64,000 bases of DNA from Sipunculus nudus. Lineage: Eukaryota > Annelida > Sipuncula > Golfingiida > Sipunculidae. The stretch spans positions 75,668,891-75,732,890 of the forward strand of contig CM049317.1 in NCBI GenBank assembly GCA_026874595.1. Direction: 5' to 3'. Both the position numbers and the translations under genes were made by a program. The notes beneath the pieces were generated by a model. It had not been told where the DNA came from. It saw only the letters and a list, made by a program, of their open reading frames with translations, and searched no databases. This document shows positions 40,619 to 50,330 of this stretch, piece by piece. Every line of letters begins with the position of its first letter. Within the stretch, counting starts at the first letter, position 1.

Positions 40619-43600
40619 CTCTCTGGTAATTACTGCCTGACCCAGACACTCACAGTGGCAGTAGGTCAGACCTGAAGGTGTTATGTAACTGCCCAGTACA
40701 CTGCATTTATACTGACCTGATGTAAACAATGAAGACTTGGTACCTGGAAACTTGAATAAAATCTACAGTTTTTTAATCAATAAGTTTCAAATTTCAGATT
40801 TTAACAGATGAAATGCTAATGTGTACATGCTGTGAAAATTAAATCCACAGCACTAACAGGAAAAATTTAAATATTTATATTTTTTTAAATGGTATCAGGA
40901 AAAAAGAAAATTATTCTCAACTATGAAACTAATACATGTGTTAAAATTAATCCAAGGATCAAAACACCCAATATATTATACCAGGAGCAAACTGGAGTTG
41001 GGAATGTTTAATTTTATGAACTGAAATAAATAATCAGCAATATAAATTTTGTTTATTTAGCCAGTATCATGTAACAACTGATACAACCATGAGTTCTAAG
41101 TCAAACAAATTAAAATCTTTAATGAGCACTCTGATGACCATCCACACTTTCATAGCAATACATCACTTTGTGGACACAATTAAATGTGCACTTTAATCAT
41201 TGTAACCCTGGTGGTACAATACGAAATCAAAAATGTAGCATAGCCAAAAATAAAATAAAATACAGTAAATTATAACATTCATCTAGTTTATGCACCAGCT
41301 GGGGGGTGGGGGGGGGGGGGGGTGGGAGTGCAGGGCAGAGGGGAAGCCTGCTAGTAGTGGCCAAGCTAAGCCAAGGCAAGCTGCCTGGGGTGGGTTACAT
41401 AATGCAAGTGAGGACTGTATTACTAGGTGGGCCAAATGTAAACAACACTTGACATGGTGTATGAAAACTTGAATAAAAGCTATTTTTTTCAACCAATTCC
41501 TTTGAAATTTCAGATTTTAAAAGATTAAATCCTTATGTATGTATGCTGTGAAAATTAAATCAACAGTGCTTACAGGGAAAAAACGTGCCATTGCCAAAGT
41601 TGGACAAAATTTAGGGTACTGATTTTTTATTTATGCTAATAACTTGAAAAATTTGCAAAATTCAGATCAAATTTTGGGTAAACAATTGAATCTTGATTAA
41701 ATAAAGTTATATTCCTGAAAAAAAAGTCTCCAGCTTCAGCAATTCTCATGTTAAGTGAGCAAATATAATTCCTGATTTTTAAGAAACTGCATTATATTTG
41801 GGCCCATAACTTCAAAATAATACCCAATACTAACCTAAATTTTGGTATGTGCACAGAAAATGTATGGAAAAATATGAATACTAAATATGATCAAAAACAG
41901 ATCAGTGGTTTTGATATTAGGCAGCTTTGAAGTGTAACAATGGCTTTTTTATGGAAAACTGAGGTTTTTCCTTAATATCTCAGAGGAACGAAGTCCTAAT
42001 GACCCAATTTTTGGTATGGTAGGAGATTTTGGGGACATCTATTTTCAGATTTTAACAGATGAAATGCTAATGTGTACATGCTGTGAAAATTAAATCCACA
42101 GCACTAACAGGAAAAATTTAAATATTTATATTTTTTTAAATGGTATCAGGAAAAAAGAAAATTATTCTCAACTATGAAACTAATACATGTGTTAAAATTA
42201 ATCCAAGGATCAAAACACCCAATATATTATACCAGGAGCAAACTGGAGTTGGGAATGTTTAATTTTATGAACTGAAATAAATAATCAGCAATATAAATTT
42301 TGTTTATTTAGCCAGTATCATGTAACAACTGATACAACCATGAGTTCTAAGTCAAACAAATTAAAATCTTTAATGAGCACTCTGATGACCATCCACACTT
42401 TCATAGCAATACATCACTTTGTGGACACAATTAAATGTGCACTTTAATCATTGTAACCCTGGTGGTACAATACGAAATCAAAAATGTAGCATAGCCAAAA
42501 ATAAAATAAAATACAGTAAATTATAACATTCATCTAGTTTATGCACCAGCTGGGGGGTGGGGGGGGGGGGGGGGGGTGGGAGTGCAGGGCAGAGGGGAAG
42601 CCTGCTAGTAGTGGCCAAGCTAAGCCAAGGCAAGCTGCCTGGGGTGGGTTACATAATGCAAGTGAGGACTGTATTACTAGGTGGGCCAAATGTAAACAAC
42701 ACTTGACATGGTGTATGAAAACTTGAATAAAAGCTATTTTTTTCAACCAATTCCTTTGAAATTTCAGATTTTAAAAGATTAAATCCTTATGTATGTATGC
42801 TGTGAAAATTAAATCAACAGTGCTTACAGGGAAAAAACGTGCCATTGCCAAAGTTGGACAAAATTTAGGGTACTGATTTTTTATTTATGCTAATAACTTG
42901 AAAAATTTGCAAAATTCAGATCAAATTTTGGGTAAACAATTGAATCTTGATTAAATAAAGTTATATTCCTGAAAAAAAAGTCTCCAGCTTCAGCAATTCT
43001 CATGTTAAGTGAGCAAATATAATTCCTGATTTTTAAGAAACTGCATTATATTTGGGCCCATAACTTCAAAATAATACCCAATACTAACCTAAATTTTGGT
43101 ATGTGCACAGAAAATGTATGGAAAAATATGAATACTAAATATGATCAAAAACAGATCAGTGGTTTTGATATTAGGCAGCTTTGAAGTGTAACAATGGCTT
43201 TTTTATGGAAAACTGAGGTTTTTCCTTAATATCTCAGAGGAACGAAGTCCTAATGACCCAATTTTTGGTATGGTAGGAGATTTTGGGGACATCTATTTTC
43301 AGATTTTAACAGATGAAATGCTAATGTGTACATGCTGTGAAAATTAAATCCACAGCACTAACAGGAAAAATTTAAATATTTATATTTTTTTAAATGGTAT
43401 CAGGAAAAAAGAAAATTATTCTCAACTATGAAACTAATACATGTGTTAAAATTAATCCAAGGATCAAAACACCCAATATATTATACCAGGAGCAAACTGG
43501 AGTTGGGAATGTTTAATTTTATGAACTGAAATAAAGGATCAGCAATATAAATTTTGATTATTTAGCCAGTACCATGTAACAACTGATACAACCATGAGTT

Positions 43601-46600
43601 CTAAGTCAAACAAATTAAAATCTTTAATGGGCACTCTGATGACCATCCACACTTTCATAGCAATACATCACTTTGTGGACACAATTAAATGTGCACTTTA
43701 ATCATTGTAACCCTGGTGGTACATTACTAAATCAAAAATGTAGCATAGCCAAAAATAAAATAAAATACAGAAAATTATAACATTCATCTAGTTTATGCAC
43801 CAGCTTGGGGGTGGGGGGGGGGGGGAGTGCAGGGCAGAGGGGAAGCCTGCTAGTAGTGGCCAAGCTAAGCCAAGGCAAGCTGCCTAGGGTGGGTTACATA
43901 ATGCAAGTGAGGACTGTATTACTAGGTGGGCCAAATGTAAACAACACTTGACATGGTGTATGACAACTTGAATAAAAGCTACTCTTTTCAACCAATTCCT
44001 TTGAAATTTCAGATTTTAAAAGATTAAATCCTTATGTATGTATGCTGTGAAAATTAAATCAACAGTGCTTACAGGGAAAAAACGTGCCATTGCCAAAGTT
44101 GGACAAAATTTAGGGTACTGATTTTTTATTTATGCTAATAACTTGAAAAATTTGCAAAATTCAGATCAAATTTTGGGCAAACAATTGAATCTTGATTAAA
44201 TAAAGTTATATTCCTGAAAAAAAAGTCTCCAGCTTCAGCAATTCTCATGTTAAGTGAGCAAATATAATTCCTGACTTTTAAGAAACTGCATTATATTTGG
44301 GCCCATAACTTCAAAATAATACCCAATACTAACCTAATTTTTGGTATGTGCACAGAAAATGTATGGAAAAATATGAATACTAAATATGATCAAAAACAGA
44401 TCAGTGGTTTTGATATTAGGCAGCTTTGAAGTGTAACAATGGCTTTTTTATGGAAAACGGAGGTTTTTCCTTAATATCTCAGAGGAACGAAGTCCTAATG
44501 ACCCAATTTTTGGTATGGTAGGAGATTTTGGGGACATCTATTGGTATGCAGAATTTTGGATTCGTAGGTCCAACGGTTTTAAAACGTGCCCTGTTAACGG
44601 ACGGCCGGCCGGACGGACAACGGACAAAGGACCACGACTATAGCTCAGATGACTTATAGTCAGCTGAGCTAATGATAACCACAATATATATTTCAAGTAC
44701 TAAAGTAGAACTTACCGACAAGTTTGTTGTGACTCATGGTAATCCTGGTCAGCTGTGTCAGAGACACTGAAACAAGTTATAAGATCATGAAAATAACTGA
44801 AACAGTTATCAGATGGTGATAATAACTGGAACAAAGTTATCAGACCATGATTATAACTGAAACAAAGTTATCAGATGATTATAATAACTGAAAAAAAGTT
44901 ATCATATGATGATAAAAAATTGGACAAAGTTATCAGATGATGATAATAACTAGAGCAAACTTATCAGATGATGATCTTAACTGGAACAAAGTTATTAGAT
45001 TGTGATATTACCTGAAGGATTCACTGCAAACCAAAGCATTTTGTGCTCCCTGGTGTAAGGCTGTGTTGGTGTCTCACATTAATAACACAAAACACTATTT
45101 AATGGATAACCTCAACAGAACAGGTCATTTACATATACATGTTTAGCTTGAACTAGTTTTTAAAACATCTTATCCTTATAAATAATATCCTAAGAAATTT
45201 ATATTTATCTATTCATTCAATATGATAGTTAGCATACTAGGCATAACAAAAACCTTAACACTAAGACTAGATTTTTACTGCATTTTATGCTTTCCACAGA
45301 AAGCTAAAATTTTCTATTAGTTTACATATGAAATTTAACAAGACTGAACTTAACTTTCTTAACTAACTTGAAACTTCCCCTTTCACTTTACCCAGAATGA
45401 CCCAAAAAAATTTTAAAACTGAAAGGTATGAAAAAAAAATATTTATGCTAGTAATATAAAAACATCCTACCCATAAGGATGTTTTGGAAAGAAGGGCTGA
45501 AAATTTTGAATGTATAAAGAAATATAGTGCCACTTGTATATAGAAACAAAACTGCTGCACATATAAAGAAATTTTTTCATTGCTTAATGAAAAGCTGATG
45601 CAGACACAGAGAGATTACAAGTACACTGTACAAATTTATTTGATATATTATAAATAAATGTACATAAAACTGATGAATATGTAACAATATGTGCGATATT
45701 AATGGAATAATGGTTACTGAAAAAAGGTACAACTCAAACAAAACAAACATAATGTAGACTAGTTCCAGTGAGGTAGAACTGTTACATATGTATGTCTGCT
45801 TGAAGTGTATTTCTAAGCCAAGTAGCGACGTATGATAGTGATTCAGATTGATATGTTAATACATTCAGTAAATTAATGTAAAGAATTTGTAATATTTGTA
45901 TTTGCAAAAGACACACTTAAGCAACCTCAACACATCTTCATCATACTGATTCATACTTCAGAAAGCAGTGTTAGCAAGTTGCCACATTGTTCCAATATGA
46001 GCTTTGTTGGCTTTAAATGACTGAGTTAATTTGGTTTCATTTATACACATACAATTTACAACAAAAAATATATACATATAACAGGGACAGAAATGTTTGA
46101 AAATTTGTGGTTGTCCTATGGGATGACCTCAAAATTTCTGAGGTCTTCCTAAGGGATTTGAGGTCGTCATATTTGTTTTGCAAAAACATAATATTCACAT
46201 TCCATTAATTATAAATGCATGTATTTAATCATTAGAGTATCCTTGTTTATGCATGAATCAGTCATATTACATGTGAATTTCTGTATCCCACAGGGAATTA
46301 TAAACTCAAGTGAACTATTCATATAATATTGTTTGTATTTTGCAAATACATATCTCTTCTATAATTTTGTGACAGAAATGGTTGGTAACGCTACCTTTAT
46401 TCAAAGTCTATATATCATACAACTCTTTGCATGTCCGACGCCCAGTTTCCCTGGTTATACACACAGTCTATGGGGCCCCGGGAACCAGGATTATGTATTT
46501 ACAGTGTCCTGCCAGTCGGCGGATGGAATAGTTTTCCTTTTGTCATAAAAACTGCTTTGTTAAATAAACATTAAACATCTTGAAAATTCCTTGGTTTACA

Positions 46601-49600
46601 CTGGCAAATGTAAATGATGTTTTAAAATTATAATGAACTTCTCTATATAGTTTGTAGGCCTGTGTGTGGATTAAAATTCAAATAATAAGTCAAGCAGTAC
46701 AAAATTTGTTTCATGTTATTTTTGTTAAATATTTAAAGCAATGGTCTCTTAGAATTTTTCACCCTTTGCTGACACAATATGTTTCAATTTACGACTTGAT
46801 TGAAGAAATGTGCGATGTGGCATATAAGCCTGACACGTCTCTAGAACCGATCTTCAGATGTGCCTGTGAAACCGTGTGGGTCGATAGTCATATGTTGGGT
46901 GTTTGTCAGATGAGAATGCAGTTCTGCGCATCAGCTTTTTATTCCATGGGGTTTATAGAAAGAGCATAAATATTAAAATGATTCTAGTTTCACTTAAGAA
47001 ATAAGAGGCTTCTTCCTGGCTACTATGTGTCCTCTGCCACGAATGACTGACATTTGTAACCCTTCATAACAACTGATCTGAGATTGTTCAAATTTGCCTA
47101 AGTCCTGTAAATGTGCATTATGCGTAAGACCTCATTACTGGCCCGCTTGTATGCAAGGTAGTTGCTCAGCAATATTCGGAGGAAGTGCAGTCTCGGTCTA
47201 TGCAAATGAGTTGAAATGAACCAATGACATGTCGTGGTTACTATACCAATTAGGGGACATATGCACTCGTTTGTACTGTCAACTGAACCAGCGCAGGAGT
47301 AGAAACGAAGGATTAAATGAACAATTGTCGATCATTTAACAAAGTTTAAAGTATATTTGGTGGCAACACGTGGCGATCATTCATTTTTTAAGAGTTTTTT
47401 TTACAACAGTGGTAAATAATGAGAGCATTTTCACAATGGCGGTGTCAAATTAGATTCCGGTGGCGTTGATGTACCTGTTTTGTAAAAGAAACCGTGCTTC
47501 ACAAGAAATGATGTCTGAATCACAAACTATACTGAGAAAATGATGGTGTTTTACCGTATTAACAGTCACATACTCTGTTGTTGTTTCGAGCATGTCATCA
47601 AATAAAGATTTGTCTGAGTAAAAGACTTAGAATTTGGTAGGCATTTACTAATTTTAGAAGAAACAATTTCTCATTATAAGAGCTTTTCTCTGCAGCATGG
47701 TGCTTGATGCCAGGTTATCCTGAGGGACGACCTTTGACAAGAAAAACCCCATTATTCTGACTGCTGTATAAAAAGTTACAGAGGATTACTTAGTATATTG
47801 TTAAACAAGGGACCTATGGGTCTCAACACTCAGCTGAATTTGACTGGAAGGATATTTTCATGAGCTTTTTCAAAATGTGGGTCCTGTGACCTTAAACAAT
47901 GATTTTTAAAAAAGTTATTTTCACCTCTGACCAGTTAACCTCAGAATTTACAGATTTCTTCCACTTTTGGCATTAAAGGCATGTGTCAAAGATAGAAAGT
48001 TTGGGATGAAAAGTTTGATTTACAGTGCATCCACACTCTTTTTAAAGATGTGGCTCCTCTGACCTCCACCTTTGACCACAGAACCCTGAAAATCAAAATG
48101 TTTCTTACGTAGGTGGTGGGTCATATCTGTCTATCCAAACCAGAATTATCATCCATAAACTAATTTGTGAATGGATGGGCCCTGTGACCTTGACCTTTGG
48201 CCCAAAACTCATGAGGATTCTTGCTTTAGCGGTGGGCCATACATAAATCAAGTTTGAAATCAATATGTCAAACCAAACTGGAGTTATCATCTGGAAACTT
48301 CTTTGTGGCCCCTGTGACCTTTGACCCCAAATTCATTTATGTTCGTTCCCTATTGGCAGGTCAGCTATGTGTGCAAGATGGAAGGTTTTTGTAACAGGGT
48401 TATATCCTGTTAAATACACGTGGCTCCGTGACACTTGTTTACGTCTCGTGAACTCTCGGGTCACGCGAGGTCACTGCCATCTTAAGTCTGGCATTGTTTT
48501 ATGCTGCGTGCCAGTCGCGCTGTCTGTACAATTACGCTGCGAATATAGTCATCCTTTGGACTTAAATCGGTGTTGTTTTGTGTTTACATGATGATCCTGT
48601 GCCAGGCTATCACAGTTTTCGCATGAAAAGCCCGCCTTAAAATACAGCCATAATCTTTTTAAATATGTGGGTCCTGTGGGTTCTTGCTTTAGTTGTAGCC
48701 CATACATTAGTCAAGTTTGAAATCCATATGTCAATCCTACCTGGAGTTATCATCATGAAACAAATTTGTGTGGATGGATGGATGGACAGACAGACAAATG
48801 GACAGACAGGGTGATGACTACAGAGCATCCACTACCGATCAATGAACAGACCAGGTTTTTGGACACTAGTCATGAAATGACAGCTGAGAAACTGAGATGA
48901 TTGCTGTCATTTTACAGTTAAAAAATTAGAAAATATTTGTTAAAATAAGAAAATAACTGGTAGCGCAACCAGTTTTTGGGAACTGACAAAACAAGTTATG
49001 GTAAATATTCATGGCAAGATTCATGGCAATCCATCAATTAATTATCAAGGTACTGGAGGTTTTGTATCAAATTTTATTTATTCTTGGGAGTACTTACAAG
49101 CCCCATAGCTGGGAGAAAAAGGTCACAGTGACCTAATTTCAGGTTTCAAAGGAGATTTTCTATTAACCTCCTTGAATATTTAGGTATAGGTTTCTAAGTT
49201 CAGCGGTTACGATTTGTGCCCTACTAACAGAAAGCTGGACAGATGGCGAGGCGACTGACAAAGCGCCATACCTAAATACCCCAGTTGACCTTTAGTCAGC
49301 TGAGCTAAAAATACTCATTGTTAACTAAATTGGTTTAAAAGAAACAACAGAATAAGCCAGGGGTGTTTGAATGGTGACTTGTCTACAGTGACAGATAGAG
49401 TGACACTGACAGGACACACCCCATATTGACCTCTGAACTTTTTTCTTAAAGTGGGCATTTAATTTTGAAGAATAGCAGCTAATGAATTTAAAACTGAGAT
49501 TCCTGTTATTTCCTAGCTTAATCAGTGTATATCTCAAGCAAAGGTCTACAGCCACAGCTGGGGCATTAGCACAAGGAAGCCTTGTACATCCTTCACTAAC

Positions 49601-49776
49601 CAGACATCTTCAATCTTGTTGTTGGAGGGCACATCTGGACTGTATTTACAGCTTCATCTATACTCACGTAAATGTGGGACATCCAACAGCTTGGACAATC
49701 CCTTATCCAAGATTTCCAACTCTGTACTTTTGTTCTCCTTCAACTCCTCCACATATTTCTTGTATTTTGAGGACAT
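25654..49776 (-). CDS. RSU1: Ras suppressor protein 1 (RSU1), eight exons, C-terminal exon not found
   Basis: A leucine-rich-repeat protein of integrin adhesion sites; in animals RSU1 binds PINCH (LIMS) in the ILK-PINCH-parvin complex. Coding exons in order: 49668-49776, 44716-44766, 38574-38641, 36729-36781, 35854-35972, 29532-29614, 27310-27424, 25654-25786. All introns are GT-AG and all phases agree, giving 731 coding bases (243 residues plus two bases). The product aligns colinearly with animal RSU1: an N-terminal cap, about seven LRRs (for example MNRLCSLPRGFGSFPAIELL, LPPEIGRLKNLQILVLRDND, LHIQGNRLTVLPPELG) and the C-terminal cap (EHNPWVPPILDQLKLGVSHV). The last ~34 residues, normally YLYGR and a Lys-rich tail, are missing: exon 8 ends with a strong donor (TTA/GTAAGTGG) and no matching exon was found down to position 1. 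Introns are filled with mobile elements. Confidence 0.95.
25805..25985 (+). mobile_element. Family A element, 3' fragment next to RSU1 exon 8
   Basis: Contains the end of a 620-bp-type core (TTTCTCTAAGGAACAAAGTC, TTTTAGGGACATCTAACAGT), a shortened microsatellite (GGACAAACAGACAATGGACC) and the hairpin ending GTAAGCTGAGCT followed by AAAAA. The left part is absent. Confidence 0.8.
25986..27309. other. RSU1 intron 7: diverged repeats, no exon
   Basis: Includes a small inverted repeat GTCAAGATG-acc-CATCTTGAC near 25997 and a block at 26237-26300 that reads AGCCCCACCGCCGTAAGGAG, which looks like the end of another dispersed repeat. Nothing coding was recognised. Confidence 0.4.
27310..27424 (-). 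CDS. RSU1: RSU1 exon 7
   Basis: 115 bp encoding LVLRDNDLVFLPPEISSLTS and LRELHIQGNRLTVLPPELG, the best conserved stretch of the protein. Acceptor TCTATTTCAG, donor ACTTG/GTGAGA. Confidence 0.96.
27997..29448 (+). mobile_element. Family B element, tandem-core repeat with terminal hairpins
   Basis: Left end: hairpin GTAGTCG-acaag-CGACTAC (27997-28015) followed by GTATCCGCCTAAATCAGAG. Right end: hairpin GTATCCGCAAAAC-TCT-GTTTTGGCGGATAC in 29419-29448. The left GTATCCGCC...CAGAG and the reverse complement of the right end form an inverted repeat of about 18 bp. The body has roughly four alternating core units of about 150 bp ('gatatgagcttggatgtctgc' and 'gccgagatatgagtgatttta' types), then a CpG-rich tail with an ACGGACGC stretch and a GGC triplet repeat (29383-29402). 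No protein is encoded. It lies in RSU1 intron 6. Confidence 0.85.
29532..29614 (-). CDS. RSU1: RSU1 exon 6
   Basis: 83 bp encoding TLRALYLGDNDFEYLPPEIG and RLKNLQI. Acceptor AACATTACAG, donor AAATT/GTAAGT. The right end of the family B element is only 84 bp from its donor. Confidence 0.96.
29615..30060. other. RSU1 intron 5, unique AT-rich sequence
   Basis: Nothing recognised between exon 6 and element D. Confidence 0.4.
30063..32486 (+). mobile_element. Family A element D, TGACCTTTGACC-type core
   Basis: Left end CAAGTGACCCATGGGTCATG at 30063 with the 12-bp palindrome. Right end (GACGGACG)n and a slightly degenerate hairpin ending AGTCAGCTGAGCT at 32486, then AAAAAA. The right half carries four to five diverged units of about 130-180 bp, each with GTGACCTTGACCTTTGACC, a 'caaaatcaataggcttctacc'-like block and a 'ggtaggtgagctatatgtga'-like block. 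The final 220 bp switch to the 'gtgacctaatttcaggttt' core also found in E1 and F. Confidence 0.85.
32493..33063 (+). mobile_element. Partial family A body, host of E5
   Basis: Matches part of the 1.25-kb tandem unit near 41322-41880 (AGGGCAGAGGGGAAGCCTGC, then TGTGAAAATTAAATCAACAG) and stops at the left end of E5. The expected continuation after E5 was not recognised, so the host is truncated on the right. Confidence 0.65.
33064..35696 (+). mobile_element. Family A element E5 (copy B of a 2.6-kb pair)
   Basis: Left end CAAGGGACCCATGGGTCACG, right end (GACG)n and hairpin 35668-35696 ending CAGCTGAGCT. It has the same layout as E3: 1.2 kb of AT-rich sequence followed by two 620-bp cores. Its second core carries the intact site (CCTGATTTTTTTACAAAGTC at 35303) that E4 occupies elsewhere. 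Confidence 0.9.
35854..35972 (-). CDS. RSU1: RSU1 exon 5
   Basis: 119 bp, phase 2 in and phase 1 out, encoding MNRLCSLPRGFGSFPAIELL and LDLTYNNLNESSLPANFF, close to the highly conserved centre of the family. Acceptor TATCTTTCAG, donor TATGG/GTAAGC. It starts about 160 bp beyond the hairpin end of element E5. Confidence 0.96.
36095..36162. repeat. 34-bp tandem duplication
   Basis: Two perfect copies of a 34-bp unit beginning ATTGACCCAATATCTG, in RSU1 intron 4. Confidence 0.95.
36729..36781 (-). CDS. RSU1: RSU1 exon 4
   Basis: 53 bp, phase 0 in and phase 2 out, encoding EVPTTLSSLPKLKILNLG. The donor is CTGGG/GTAGGT. It ends mid-LRR and is completed by exon 5. Confidence 0.93.
36935..37566. 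mobile_element. TTAA-flanked element with short terminal inverted repeats
   Basis: Starts TTAAAGGGACATAACC and ends with GGGTCCCTTTAA, an inverted repeat of ten bases with TTAA at each edge, about 630 bp apart. TTAA at both sides recalls piggyBac-type target sites. There are no coding remnants. The short arms leave chance as a possibility. Confidence 0.45.
37696..38478. mobile_element. hAT-like non-autonomous element
   Basis: The left end CAGGTTTCGTATTAACCC and the reverse complement of the right end (CAGGGTTCACAAGTTTTACCC) align as imperfect inverted repeats. Both lead into a shared CCCAGGTTAAACCTA block. The eight bases outside (CTACCAAT left, CGACCAGA right) agree at six positions, like a decayed 8-bp target duplication. 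Length 783 bp, no transposase. Confidence 0.6.
38574..38641 (-). CDS. RSU1: RSU1 exon 3
   Basis: 68 bp, phase 1 in and phase 0 out, encoding the LRR IPPAIADLTNLEILNLFNNH. Acceptor TTTTTTACAG, donor TTGAG/GTAAGT. Confidence 0.94.
38642..39396. other. RSU1 intron 2, no recognised element
   Basis: Unique sequence between exon 3 and element G. No exon or repeat end was seen. Confidence 0.4.
40507..40615. repeat. (GA)n purine tract
   Basis: About 110 bp of GAGAGA and GAAAGA units. It produces meaningless Arg/Glu and Leu/Ser open frames on the two strands. Confidence 0.95.
40794..44541 (+). repeat. 1.25-kb tandem triplication
   Basis: Units begin at 40794, 42045 and 43299 (TCAGATTTTAACAGATGAAA). 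Units 1 and 2 appear identical except for the length of the poly-G run; unit 3 differs by scattered substitutions. Each unit contains poly-G, the AGGGCAGAGGGGAAGCCTGC block and one core of the 620-bp type. The junctions read GACATCTATTTTCAGATTTT, so the unit boundary uses a TTTCAGATTTTAACAG sequence that also occurs upstream. Confidence 0.95.
44716..44766 (-). CDS. RSU1: RSU1 exon 2
   Basis: Only 51 bp, encoding LSLTQLTRITMSHNKLV, the first LRR strand. The acceptor is TTGTTTCAG and the donor GTCG/GTAAGT. The acceptor lies inside a minisatellite whose units repeat the same acceptor-like sequence. Confidence 0.93.
44767..45010. repeat. 31-33 bp minisatellite abutting RSU1 exon 2
   Basis: Eight diverged units, roughly CTGAAACAAAGTTATCAGATGATGATAATAA. 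On the RSU1 (minus) strand most contain TTTGTTTCAG or TTGTTCCAG, the same sequence as the exon 2 acceptor at 44767-44768. Confidence 0.9.
45011..47805. other. RSU1 intron 1, left part, nothing recognised
   Basis: AT-rich unique sequence. Open frames at 46333-46548 and 46664-46969 (plus) have no recognisable domain or splice context. Confidence 0.4.
47806..49306 (+). mobile_element. Family A element F
   Basis: Left end CAAGGGACCTATGGGTCTCA at 47806. Right end a degenerate GACAGATGGCGAGGCGACTG stretch and a partial hairpin TTTAGTCAGCTGAGCT at 49306, followed by AAAAA. The left part has the TGACCTTTGACC core, the right part the GTGACCTAATTTC core, as in element D. An internal microsatellite at 48773-48810 (GGATGGATGGACAGACAGAC) may be an older right end. 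Confidence 0.8.
48385..48630. other. CpG-rich insert inside element F
   Basis: About 240 bp with many CpGs (TCGGGTCACGCGAGGTCACT, CAGTCGCGCTG) interrupt the AT-rich core, and the 'cccataca-caagtttgaaatc' core resumes after it. It is open for 74 codons on the plus strand without a recognisable domain. Likely a separate short insertion; no ends could be defined. Confidence 0.4.
49668..49776 (-). CDS. RSU1: RSU1 exon 1 (start codon, N-terminal cap)
   Basis: ATG at 49776 opens MSSKYKKYVEELKENKSTEL, matching the family's N-terminal helix region, and reaches LDVPHL. The exon ends in phase 1 at a consensus donor (TTTAC/GTGAGT). This is the first in-frame ATG with family similarity. Confidence 0.93.
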
Positions 49777-50330
49777 TTTGTCTCTGGGATGAGCAGCTAA
49801 ATTTGGCAGATGAAACAAGACCGGAAATGCCGAACGTAGGTAAATATTAGATTGGCTCCCTGCTTAATTATACGTGAACTGTTGTTCACGATCACCGATG
49901 ATTTAAGGCTTATAAGTCATAAGTCTCATAACCATTTAACTTAAGTTTAAATCAATGAACATAAAATTCTGTTCAATATGGCATGAAATATTCTATTCTA
50001 ACAGACCAAATGTTTAACCATCAAATGTTTTGATGTTCAAAGAATATATTGCTTTGTTTGTAACCTAAATGTGGCAGGGAAATGTGAGCAAGGACCCAAA
50101 CTATATATTTATAGACTGGTGCCTTTCCGTTTATCTAGGCGGGTCACACAATAATATGGGCACTGGAGCCAGTCCAACGTGGGTGTGCCATCAGTGGGTG
50201 TGTCACGTAATAGTAAACAAGAAGGACTGTACCAAAATACCGATATATTGACACATATCGATACACTATGGTGACACGGTTACCCATCTGCTTTGCATGC
50301 TGTATCGTCGTATCGATGAAAAACTATGAC
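49777..50330 (-). promoter_or_regulatory. RSU1: Presumed RSU1 5'UTR and promoter
   Basis: Upstream of the RSU1 ATG. It contains an ETS-like site ACCGGAAATG (49819-49828), a short inverted repeat CGTGAAC-tgtt-GTTCACG (near 49873-49890) and more CpGs than the introns. There is no TATA box at a clear distance. Assigned by position; the transcription start is not visible. Confidence 0.35.

Larger units (their letters stand above)
39397..44670 (+). mobile_element. Family A element G, enlarged by an internal triplication
   Basis: Left end CAAGGGACCCATGGGTCACG at 39397. Right end: 'gacggccggccggacggaca'-type microsatellite and hairpin 44642-44670 ending CAGCTGAGCT. Between them are an AT-rich part, a (GA)n tract and three copies of a 1.25-kb unit. 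It is possible that two elements were fused, since only the outermost ends were found. The right end is 46 bp from RSU1 exon 2. Confidence 0.75.

Noticed and set aside
40416-40729. Ser/Leu-rich and Arg/Glu-rich open frames
   Set aside because: Both strands simply translate the (GA)n tract.
41283-42746. Two near-identical 60-70 codon frames with Pro or Gly runs at 41283-41492 and 42534-42746
   Set aside because: They are copies made by the 1.25-kb triplication and are driven by the poly-G run; no domain.
46664-46969. 101-codon plus frame
   Set aside because: No recognisable domain, no splice context, inside RSU1 intron 1 on the opposite strand.
15037-49306. Canonical Helitron ends (TC at the 5' end, CTRR at the 3' end)
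   Set aside because: The family A ends are CAAGGGACCC and CAGCTGAGCT, so only a Helentron-like or pearl-like relation is suggested, not a classical Helitron.
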